From the NCBI GenBank assembly GCA_003024985.2, contig PXIH01S0187527.1: a stretch of DNA of 11,014 nt; one strand, written 5' to 3'. Positions 1-7,239 of this stretch are shown piece after piece; the stretch's first letter is position 1; every line of letters starts with the position of its first letter. The notes beneath the pieces were generated by a model, which searched no databases, was not told the DNA's origin, and was given only the letters and a program-made list of their open reading frames with translations. The position numbers and the translations under genes are program-made. The DNA comes from Euperipatoides rowelli. Its lineage: Eukaryota > Onychophora > Udeonychophora > Euonychophora > Peripatopsidae.

Positions 1-153
1 ATTATAACTACTAATCTCTATTTCTATGTTACTATCAAAATATTGAGAGAAATACTGCAATCTATCCAACCATTTAAAATCCTCATTCATCCAAAAGAAC
101 ACTTTCTTAGCCCATCTATTATTATTCATAAATATTAATCTTCCTAAAAATGA
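1..153 (-). CDS. Protein-like open segment, partial, family unresolved
   Basis: Reading right to left, the frame is open from just after an in-frame TAA (154-156) to the left edge of the window, 51 codons without a stop. The first ATG in it is at 129-127. The translation is rich in Trp and charged residues (RWAKKVFFW, then WLDRLQYFSQYF) and looks more like real protein than the Lys/Asn/Phe/Ile-rich random frames elsewhere. A TTTTTAG splice-acceptor-like site lies at 145-149 on this strand, so an exon is possible. The NRWAKKV-type string also loosely recalls the C-terminal part of some non-LTR retrotransposon polyproteins, but I cannot assign a family. Similar open lengths arise by chance in AT-rich DNA, so this rests on composition alone. 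Confidence 0.3.
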
Positions 154-156
154 TTA

Positions 157-639
157 AATTACTTTTCCCTTCCCTTTCATCAAAATTTAACCGCCCCATT
201 TCCTACTTTACTGATTAAAAATACATTTAGTTGTAAGTTAATTATCTTAAAAATTCCTGGTGTCAAGAATGATAATAAATGTTACTAGGCCAATGAAGAA
301 GTCTTATGATCTACAATATATAATATGTGATTGTCAAAAATAACATCTTACCTGGAAAATGATCACTTTGTGTACTTTATAATTTTTTGGGAAAAAAATG
401 TTCCATTGTCTAAGTTGACCAAATCTGATGATGTCTAAGATCATTATCCAACCTGTGATATATAGAACTATATACTTTAGAAAAAGAATATGAGAACATG
501 TATCATCACATAATCAACTGGCAAGTTCATTTTTTTGGAAAATCTCTTTCCATTTGCAAGTAGATGCACAGTAAAAATATTTACTTCTTGCCCCTTTTAT
601 TCACAAACATAGCTACAATCATTTCTGCACTTTTTGATC
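157..639. other. AT-rich stretch without recognisable gene
   Basis: Low-complexity AT-rich sequence. The only signal is a minus-strand open frame of 54 codons (513-352) that ends exactly at a donor-like CAG|GTAAG and meets a stop six codons further on. This is treated as a weak exon candidate in the findings and not annotated as a gene. Confidence 0.6.
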
Positions 640-952
640 TACTTTTTTTTGTTTAAATCTGATATTGTAAAATTGGAAAGGCAGTTCCGGAGACTAACAA
701 AAAGAGTTTTTGGCTTATTTAATGTCTCTTATAAAGAGAGACTGAATGCTATTGGCCGAATAATGTCTCCTTCACAAAGACTAATTCGAGGTGACCTTAT
801 CTTTATTTTTAAAAATGTTGTTTTAAATAAAAATATTGACAATTTTTTTGTTTTATCTATNTTTTCTTTTATCTTTTTGATATATAAACTTGTTTAATTT
901 GTAATAGGTCCTTTGGGACCTAAACAAAGTTGTTTAAATAAATAAATAAATA
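640..952 (+). pseudogene. CR1/Jockey-like LINE, C-terminal RT fragment and 3' tail
   Basis: From about 655 the plus frame reads KSDIVKLERQFRRLTKRVFG, then SYKERLNAIG and RLIRGDLIFIFKN. This matches the layout of the region after the reverse-transcriptase core in CR1/L2/Jockey-type non-LTR retrotransposons (established pattern: leucine/arginine-rich 'LE.xQRR.TK', 'L.YxERL..LG', 'RRLRGDLIxxYK'). The frame is open to a TAA at 895-897, but the usual conserved block after the DP.xFF-like motif (here DNFF) is missing, so the C-terminus is internally deleted or diverged. No recognisable RT lies upstream of about 640, so the copy is 5'-truncated, as expected of LINE insertion. The 3' end holds two hairpins and an (AAAT)n tail. 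One base (861) is an unresolved N. Confidence 0.8.
905..936 (+). other. Two hairpins at the LINE 3' end
   Basis: A perfect 7-bp stem (905-911 with 916-922, loop TTTG) is followed, sharing two bases, by a second 7-bp stem (921-927 with 930-936, loop AG). Some LINE reverse transcriptases recognise a 3' stem-loop on their own RNA, and a hairpin next to a short-repeat tail fits that. Because the stems share bases 921-922 they cannot both form fully, so a two-state fold is possible. The role is inferred from position. Confidence 0.55.
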
Positions 953-953
953 A
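936..953 (+). repeat. (AAAT)n microsatellite tail of the LINE
   Basis: Four tandem AAAT units directly follow the second 3' hairpin. CR1/L2/Jockey-type elements end in short tandem repeats of this kind rather than plain poly-A, so this marks the 3' boundary of the copy. Confidence 0.75.
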
Positions 954-1483
954 ATTCACAGGTGACTAAATTAGATATCAGATCACTTTTTTACCCCAGT
1001 CATGATTGAAAACATTTTAATGCTTTACTACGTAAGAATGCAATATAATGCATAGCTTACAATGTATATTAAGAGATACAGAGAAAAGATAATTCATTTA
1101 GTATTTAACCACAACCCCCACTTGCATATTTCTTTGTTGCCTGATTAAATTTCTTGGCTTAAATATCAGGGATAAAAATTATTTCAGCAAATTTTATGAG
1201 AAATTAAAAAAAACAAAACAATATTCCTTAAAATAAAATTGAAATATTTAATATTCATCACTTTTTTTAGGTTTATGGGAAATGGAGAAAGTATTAATTT
1301 TTATTTCATATTTAAAATTTTCTTTGTCAAATATTTTATTTTACTGATAAGATTTGAATTTCTCATAAAATTCTGAAGATATTAACGGTGAACTGTATAA
1401 TACTTAATTTTAAAACCAATAGTAAACTTTTTATGAAAACTATTAGTAACAGACCGGTTAGAATATCATCAGATACAAAAAGC
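954..1483. other. AT-rich spacer between LINE tail and hAT element
   Basis: No coding or RNA gene is visible. It contains an inverted repeat at 1183-1377, listed separately; otherwise it is homopolymer-rich AT sequence. Confidence 0.6.
1183..1377. repeat. Small imperfect inverted repeat with 16-bp perfect core
   Basis: Bases 1190-1205 (AATTTTATGAGAAATT) are the exact reverse complement of 1357-1372. Allowing a 2-base gap, the match continues outward through TTCAG (1183-1187) and CTGAA (1373-1377). Inside the arms, weaker complementarity (AAAATAAAAT-type blocks) continues towards the centre. A 16-bp match this close together is unlikely by chance even in AT-rich DNA. It may be a decayed MITE-like or fold-back element. 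I find no convincing target-site duplication next to it. Confidence 0.45.
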
Positions 1484-1491
1484 TTCTAAGT
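1484..1491. repeat. Left 8-bp target-site duplication of hAT element
   Basis: TTCTAAGT lies immediately left of the element's terminal CAGGG and is repeated exactly at 1984-1991. Eight base pairs is the diagnostic length for hAT-superfamily insertions. Confidence 0.92.
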
Positions 1492-1983
1492 CAGGGTTTC
1501 TTAAACTATGGGTCGTGACCCAAAATTGGGTCGCTGGGTATATTCCATGGGTCGCAAAATTTTTTCAACAAAAATCTAATTTTAACACCTGTGTATGTAT
1601 TTTCGTCATTACGAAAAGTGCTGACGGAAGTTGTGTCAAAATTATTGAATTCGATCAAAAACGATTATTTTACCTCTAAATTATCATTGGGTTGGGACAT
1701 AGTGGATATCACATGTAGTTGGAGTTATAGTTCAGAGTAACGGTAAGGTTAGGACTGTAAATAAAAAAAAATGAAGGCTGCTATACAACTTGATCATGTG
1801 ACTAAATGGGACTTAGGCCTTCCAGTGTCTAGGTGCTCATATCATTGTAAGGGAGACAGTTATTTTCTAGTTACTGAATGTGTTGGATGTAGGCCTACTT
1901 GCTGTCGAGCATTCTATTTGGGTCGCTAAACCAAAACTTTTACCCCAATTTGGGTCATGACTCAAAAAGGTTAAGAAACCCTG
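1492..1983. mobile_element. Non-autonomous hAT-superfamily DNA transposon (492 bp)
   Basis: The element starts CAGGGTTTCTTAA and ends with its reverse complement. The terminal 13 bp match perfectly, and similarity continues for about 40 bp with small gaps (GGGTCGTGACCC at the left, GAGTCATGACCC on the reverse complement of the right). Perfect 8-bp duplications flank it. The CAG...CTG termini and the internal GGGTCG(T/C)GACCC motif are typical of hAT elements of the Charlie type. No transposase reading frame is present in the 492 bp, so it must have been moved by a transposase encoded elsewhere. GGGTCGC repeats are spread through the subterminal part (near 1528, 1550 and 1919) and are plausible transposase-binding sites, as hAT transposases often bind repeated subterminal motifs. 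The unbroken duplications suggest a fairly recent insertion. Confidence 0.92.
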
Positions 1984-1991
1984 TTCTAAGT
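1984..1991. repeat. Right 8-bp target-site duplication of hAT element
   Basis: TTCTAAGT directly follows the terminal CCCTG of the element and is identical to 1484-1491. Confidence 0.92.
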
Positions 1992-2252
1992 ATTTGATCT
2001 TGAGACATGTGAAAAAAAAACCCATTGTAGAAACTGTTCAATGAAAAAAGCAATAATAATTTCTATTATTGTAGTCACTGTTTAAATTATCCAAAATTCT
2101 AGAAATTAAAAAAATAATAATGGAGTGTTCTGCGATTTTTATTGATCAAATCGATTATTATTTTAATCTAAATGAACTCACCTCAATTAATTAACTATTA
2201 TAATTTTAAAGAGTTACTTTTGCATAAAAAAAAAAAATCAAAATTTCAAACT
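1992..2252. other. AT-rich flank left of the palindrome
   Basis: No gene is visible. A 12-base A run lies close to the left edge of the palindrome (2226-2237), and AAAATTT occurs twice around the boundary, so the exact breakpoint could be blurred by a few bases. Confidence 0.55.
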
Positions 2253-3026
2253 AAAATTTGGGACAATGAGTTCAAAAATTAGATTGGAAGGAGCACACAT
2301 GATAGACTCTGTAATTAGTAAATAAAAATAGGCTAAAGACATGCTATTTTTAAAGAGATCTATATTTTAATAGGTTATATAGAGATCACTTAAAAAAAAA
2401 TTTAATGGTTTAAATTGACCTAGCTGCCATCTAATAAAAAAATACACGTTATTTCTGGGTTTTACTGGTATTTGGCCCTTAGGCGAAATTCAAATTATAC
2501 CCAATATTAAAATTATTAAAATATCATGGCTTATTAACTTTTGTCTTGATAAGGAAATAATATTGCTGGAAAAGCTATTCATGCTCAAATAAACCCAATC
2601 AATTCATGATTGAATTGTGAAAACAAGATCGACCTAGTATGCTAGGTCGATCTTGTTTTCACAATTCAATCATGAATTGATTGGGTTTATTTGAGCATGA
2701 ATAGCTTTTCCAGCAATATTATTTCCTTATCAAGACAAAAGTTAATAAGCCATGATATTTTAATAATTTTAATATTGGGTATAATTTGAATTTCGCCTAA
2801 GGGCCAAATACCAGTAAAACCCAGAAATAACGTGTATTTTTTTATTAGATGGCAGCTAGGTCAATTTAAACCATTAAATTTTTTTTTAAGTGATCTCTAT
2901 ATAACCTATTAAAATATAGATCTCTTTAAAAATAGCATGTCTTTAGCCTATTTTTATTTACTAATTACAGAGTCTATCATGTGTGCTCCTTCCAATCTAA
3001 TTTTTGAACTCATTGTCCCAAATTTT
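2253..3026. repeat. Perfect 774-bp palindrome (385-bp arms, 4-bp spacer)
   Basis: Bases 2253-2637 are the exact reverse complement of 2642-3026; I compared them line by line and found no mismatch or gap in 385 positions. The spacer is TATG (2638-2641) between two CTAG tetramers. The match stops sharply at both ends: 2252 (T) against 3027 (T), after which the flanks share nothing. Neither arm has a long reading frame. No target-site duplication or known transposon terminus is visible at the outer ends. Candidate explanations are a young fold-back element, an inverted duplication by template switching, or an assembly join. A transcript across it would fold into a 385-bp double-stranded hairpin. 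Confidence 0.95.
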
Positions 3027-3779
3027 TATGGATGTAGAGTGCTGTTGTTTTGTGTTCAACATTTTGTAAACTAACCTAACGCAAGTTCATAGGGAAAAAC
3101 TCTAATGTAAAAAAATTCATAACTTATATTAGAAATGGGATTTACATTAAATTTAATATGCAGAATTGTATTTATCTAATAAACTTTATTATAACTTCAA
3201 ATTAACTCTAGATCTATGTAGGCTTATATATGGTATCTATAATAATAGCCTACGGTACTCGTAAGTTATTATCGTTGTGCTTTTTCTTTTGATTTAAACC
3301 CAACTAATGAGTTCAAATAATAAAAAAAAAGGAAAATTGAATGATCCATTAATATTTGCTAAGGGATATTTTATATTTACCGTAAGCTATTGTACTTTAT
3401 TTTCAATGAGATCTGCTAGACCAAATTTCCGAGATCTTGTACACTGCAACAGCGCTATCAAGATGACATGTCCTGACATCTTGTCACTTTTTCATAATTT
3501 AAAAACGGCTTAATAAACTGAGATTATCTTAATTATTTAATCAAATATGAAGAAATGATTAATTAAACAGGACTTTTAAAGTAAAAATAAACCATTTTAG
3601 CTTTTGTTTACATTAGCATTCATAATACACTTTAATAACTTTTAATTCATTATTAAAATTAATTCAATTTGACACAAGAATAAACAACTAAGAGGGCATT
3701 TTAACTGTGTTAAAAAGTTGTAAATGTCTAAAAGAAAAACTTTACAAAATGTACTGAGAAAATGTGAATAAACTATTCC
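3027..3779. other. AT-rich stretch right of the palindrome, no supported gene
   Basis: A 68-codon ATG frame at 3307-3513 has no recognisable domain, and frames of this length are expected by chance in DNA of this composition, so I do not call it a gene. No RNA gene or transposon end is recognised. Confidence 0.55.
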
Positions 3780-3782
3780 TTG

Positions 3783-3947
3783 ATTGTTGAAGTCTTTCTA
3801 CAAGGTAATAGGCTATGTTTGTAAGGTTGAGAGTCAATAAGTGCCTTCTATAAGCTAGTTATAGAAATAAAGACATTAAAATGAATCTTAAAACTACAGA
3901 GTAGATTTGGATCTAATTATCTCTAATTATTAGATGGTAAAGGGGTC
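3783..3947. repeat. Diverged repeat, copy 1
   Basis: Shares several ordered blocks with 4080-4276: AAGGTTGAG (3823), then AATAAAGACAT with AAAAT (3866-3881), a run ending AAAAC, and ATCTCTAATTATTAGATGG followed by GGGG (near 3919-3945). The blocks occur in the same order in both copies with indels between them. The family is not recognised; it could be an old non-autonomous element present twice. Confidence 0.45.
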
Positions 3948-4079
3948 TGTCCAGAAAAGCAAAAGATTCTATTTTCAGATGATTAAAGATATGAATTTTT
4001 CTCTGTGGGAAAAAACAGAATTAAAAATATAATTAAAAAAGCAACTACTAAGTAATGAATTAAATTTGAGTCTTGGCTG

Positions 4080-4276
4080 TTAGAATCTACCGATGGACAA
4101 GATCTCTTATTTTTTAAAGGTTGAGGATCCTTGAGGGGCATAATGTGCTTTAAGTGTCCAATTATAAAAATAAAGACATAAAATTAAAAGTTGCAAAACC
4201 AGTTAAGCTGATTTAAACCAAGTTGTGATGATTTGCATGACTGGACAGAGGGCTATCTCTTATTCCATTAGGATGG
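4080..4276. repeat. Diverged repeat, copy 2
   Basis: Second copy of the unit seen at 3783-3947, displaced by about 294 bp. It has AAGGTTGAG (4117), AATAAAGACATAAAAT (4169-4184), AAAACC, then CTATCTCTTATTCCATTAGG with GGAGAGGGG (to 4273). It is longer than copy 1 because of an insertion before the ATCTCT block. Confidence 0.45.
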
Positions 4277-4369
4277 AGAGGGGATGATATAAATGGTCTT
4301 CTTTGAGATTAACTCTCATAACATAAAATTAAACCATTATTTATTCATATCTTCTTATTTTATTTTATA

Positions 4370-4430
4370 CTAGCAGACAGGCCCTGGCAATGCTCTAGGA
4401 CAGGGTAAAGTAGAGGGGGGGGGGGCAAAA
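4370..4430 (+). repeat. GC-richer leader with an 11-G run ahead of the repeat array
   Basis: The text changes from AT-rich to CTAGCAGACAGGCCCTGGC and then a run of 11 G (4415-4425). It directly precedes the first of three repeat copies and may be the start of the same interspersed element; the boundary is uncertain. Confidence 0.4.
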
Positions 4431-4431
4431 T

Positions 4432-4562
4432 GACCGGTTTAATAATTACCTATATTTGCTAGTGGGGCCTAGAGATTTCCTAGAGATTATGTAGCCATAG
4501 TTGCTGCTGATTGGTTTAGGAGTTGCCTTGGAGTGGGAGTCCAAAGGGTCAATGGATGCGGT
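4432..4562 (+). repeat. Interspersed repeat family, unit A
   Basis: Unit A has the order ACCTAT, GGGGCCTAGAGAT, GCTGATTGGTTTAGGAGTT, GGGAGTCCAAAGGGTCAATGG and GCGGTGA. Units B and C keep much of this order. It is the most complete unit at its 3' side. No reading frame survives. The family is not identified from memory. Confidence 0.6.
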
Positions 4563-4695
4563 GATCCAGTTTAATGATAACCTATGTTACCTGCTGGGTC
4601 CTAGAGAGTGACTAAGTATGCCAATTTTAGTGCAGATTGGCCAAATGGCTGAGAATTTTATAGAGAACAACAGTACATACAGACAGATATTTTAT
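4563..4695 (+). repeat. Interspersed repeat family, unit B with a different tail
   Basis: Unit B follows A at a spacing of about 131 bp and repeats TTTAATGATAACCTATGTT, GGGTCCTAGAGA, TATGCCAATTTTAGTGCAG and ATTGGCCAAATGG. Instead of the GGGAGTCCA block it ends in AGAGAACAACAGTACATAC, then AGACAGATATTTTATATTAT, which looks like the 3' end of a dispersed element. Confidence 0.6.
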
Positions 4696-4790
4696 ATTAT
4701 GGATTTGTGGTATTTGTATGTTGAAATAACAATTATTTCTAAAGAGAGGGTATTGTATTCTCTTGCAAGCAAAGTAAAATAGTGACTATA

Positions 4791-4914
4791 TTCTATTTGC
4801 AATAAATACTGTACTAGGTTCTAGAGATTAATTATGCCAAATTTGGTGTTGATTGGTCCAAGAGTTTAGAAATTATCATGTGGTGGGGAGTCCATAGGGT
4901 CAAAGGCTGGGGTG
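4791..4914 (+). repeat. Interspersed repeat family, unit C
   Basis: After about 95 bp of AT-rich sequence the unit recurs: TACTAGGTTCTAGAGATTA, TATGCCAAATTTGGTGTTG, ATTGGTCCAAGAGTTTAG and GGGAGTCCATAGGGTCAAAG, then CTGGGGTG. It combines the 5' half of B with the 3' half of A and closely resembles both, supporting a single repeating unit of about 130 bp. Confidence 0.6.
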
Positions 4915-5339
4915 TGCATTATATAATATTTATTAAAATATTATTTTATTAAATTATTGCATTGCTCCATATTTCTTAATTTAACTTCTTAAATTGTTTT
5001 GAGCAATTCATTTTCACCAATTTATTATATTTATTTTTAAAAAAATAATTATTTTATTTTTAACCAATTATGTTTAATTATTGGAAAACATTCTTTTCAT
5101 GTTGAAATCCAATACTTCTCACAAATAGATAAAGAGCTTCTTGTGTTCTTCCAGCAGTAGTAGTACTATTTCCTTATCAATTAATCAGACTTCCTGTTTT
5201 TATTGATTATTGGTTTTAAAGACTTCAGTGAGAGTGGAATTGTTTGGAAAAATCAATTTCATTCAAAACCTGTATCCAAATTTCCTGTTCAAGTTGTTTT
5301 CTGCAAACTTAATCTGCTTTAAATATTGTCTGCTATCTG
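4915..5339. other. AT-rich stretch, no supported gene
   Basis: Low-complexity AT-rich DNA with a short AGTAGTAGTACTA run near 5157. A long plus frame that begins around 5210 and runs to 5557 starts at a non-ATG codon and crosses a poly-T tract, so it reads as accidental. Confidence 0.55.
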
Positions 5340-5381
5340 AACAAAGTTTAACTCTTTGTTTTTTTTTTTGTTTTTTTTTTT
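5340..5381. repeat. Short hairpin followed by interrupted poly-T tract
   Basis: AACAAAG (5340-5346) pairs with CTTTGTT (5354-5360), and T runs of about 11 bases separated by single Gs continue to 5381. On the opposite strand this is a poly-A tract that could be a retroposon tail, but no body is recognised to its left on that strand. Confidence 0.4.
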
Positions 5382-5546
5382 CAAATATGGAGGTGGAGTG
5401 GGAGAGGATCTTTCAATCAGGGGTTGGACGGCTAACTTTGTTTTGTTATTTTCAAGTGTTTATGATCCTCATATTTTTGCAAATCCTGAAGAGAAGGATA
5501 AATATCTTAGGGCAACCAAATTATTGTCATGCTAACAGACTCAAAA

Positions 5547-5950
5547 CAGAGCTGTAGCTAGAGAATTTTATTGGAGGATGTGGGTGGGGGATAAGGGGGA
5601 GAAATGAGAGATCGCCCAGCTCTGATTCTTCAAATTCCCAATTCAAAACTATTGAACAGCTTCTGTGTGACCGGGTGCCTGCATCTTATCTTCAGATCCA
5701 TGTTAGTGTGTCAAATGTTAAAATGTCTCAAATCATCATTTTAAAAATTTCTATCCAATACAAAAATCTTTGTTTACAATTTTTTTTTAAAAAGAAATTT
5801 TCCAACTGTTTTTCTTTCCTTCTTTTTCAACTGGGTTTTTCCCAACTGCCAAAACAAAATTTCTTAACTTTCGACCTTTCAGTCAAAGTTGGGGGGAAAG
5901 GCAGCTCCTCCTACTCATCCCCTTTTAGTGACACCCTCGACTCAAATACA
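5547..5950 (+). other. G/C-patchy segment, possible old mobile element
   Basis: Composition shifts at about 5547, where CAGAGCTGTAGCTAGAGAAT is followed by G-rich text (5574-5607) and, at 5890-5940, GGGGGGAAAGG and C-rich CTCCTCC text. CAGAGC-GTAGCTAGGG-like starts occur at the ends of various non-autonomous DNA elements, but I find no matching inverted end and no duplication, so this stays tentative. A 101-codon frame at 5675-5980 begins at a non-ATG codon and has no recognisable domain. Confidence 0.25.
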
Positions 5951-5989
5951 TATATGAATTTAAACTTGGCTATTGTGTAAAGTGAGCAT

Positions 5990-7235
5990 TCCAGATTGAC
6001 AGTAAGTTTTAACTTTAAAAATTTCTGCAGCACATTATCATAATCTTTTCAAATAATGGAAATGGTGAATAGGCTATAATCATTCCATTAATTTGTTCAA
6101 TACTATATAAAGCAAAAATATTGGTGAATGGTATTAAGCCGGTAGCAAAAATAAGGCATCCTACGATGTTGTAAGTCACGGAAAACTCATACCAGATTGC
6201 AGAAAAACAAAAATGAAAAATAAAAATGTTTTGAAATTGTGTTAAGTCTGCAAGCCAAAAATGTTATTGTGATAAGCAGGCCAATAGACAATAGTTTAGT
6301 TTAGAAAAAATATTCTTACAATGTCGAAAGACTCATGCTAGAAGCCTCCCCTCCGCCCCCCCCCTTTCCATTCCTATCTTTTAATGTTTTTTTTATATAG
6401 CCGAAAAAGGAATGGGGTGTAATAAATCAATAAAAACTTAATTTTTAAATGATTTAAAAAAAAATGATCGGAATATTAAAAATTAGTAAATATTTTCAGC
6501 TGAATTTTTTTTTTAAAAAAAAGTTTGTTCTTTTAAATATTGTTACGAATACATGACAAAAGCTTGCACCATAATTCAACATTAATCAATTATTCTGTGG
6601 AATGCTTAAATCATTCTCATTAATGCAGTGATAAATATACAATCATCATCATGATGGAACCTTTAATTGGCACTTTGCCTTACTTAAAAAGCAATCTAAT
6701 GAATTATAATCTATTTACAAAAGAGTGGTAAAGGTGATTATGGAAAATTCATACTGATTACAATAAAGGTCTGACTTAAATATAGAAAATTTTGCGTTAG
6801 AGGTTAGACAATAACTAATTATGTGATAAATATGCAAATCAATTCGTTGAATTATATCATCAGTTATTCCCATCAAAAAGTGCTCATATTTCTGGAAGTA
6901 ACACTAGAAATAACAATATATCTATCCTAAAAATTAGAATGTAAAAATATAGATCACCTGTAATTTCAATGATTAATGTATTAATTAATAGAAAGCAAGT
7001 TTATAACAGAATCTTTGTAGGAGTTTTTTTTTTTTTTTGTCTTTTTTAGTCTTTCTCTCATTTTTCTTTAATACCTAAATATTGTATTTATATTTACATC
7101 CATAGGGGCTAAGATGTCCATTTTAGATTTCCTATTATAATAATGTATTGTTCCTATTTTGTATTTCTTCACTTGAATTTAAATAAACACAATATAATAT
7201 TGTAATATAGAAAATCTGACAAAAAACACTTGTCA
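5990..7235. other. AT-rich stretch without genes
   Basis: No coding, RNA or clear transposon signal. A run of nine C (6356-6364) is followed by an 8-bp inverted match CCATTCCT (6368-6375) and AGGAATGG (6408-6415). Several long A or T homopolymers are present (for example 7023-7039). Confidence 0.55.
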
Positions 7236-7239
7236 TTGG

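Noticed and set aside
2253-3026. CRISPR array or bacterial attachment site reading of the repeat
   Set aside because: There is one inverted pair, no regular direct repeats with spacers, and the surroundings are eukaryotic.
3459-3483. 7-bp-stem hairpin CAAGATG...CATCTTG
   Set aside because: Short stems of this size with an 11-base loop are expected many times in 11 kb, and nothing nearby gives it a role.
3307-3513. 68-codon ATG frame right of the palindrome
   Set aside because: No recognisable domain, biased Lys/Asn/Phe composition, and several frames of this length are expected by chance in 11 kb of this base composition.
5210-5557. 115-codon plus frame
   Set aside because: It begins at TTG rather than ATG and crosses a poly-T tract that reads as runs of Phe. 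No family motif; more likely an accident of low-complexity sequence.
5675-5980. 101-codon plus frame
   Set aside because: Non-ATG start, low-complexity Phe/Lys text, no domain. A splice-acceptor-like TTATCTTCAG near its start was considered, but nothing else supports an exon.
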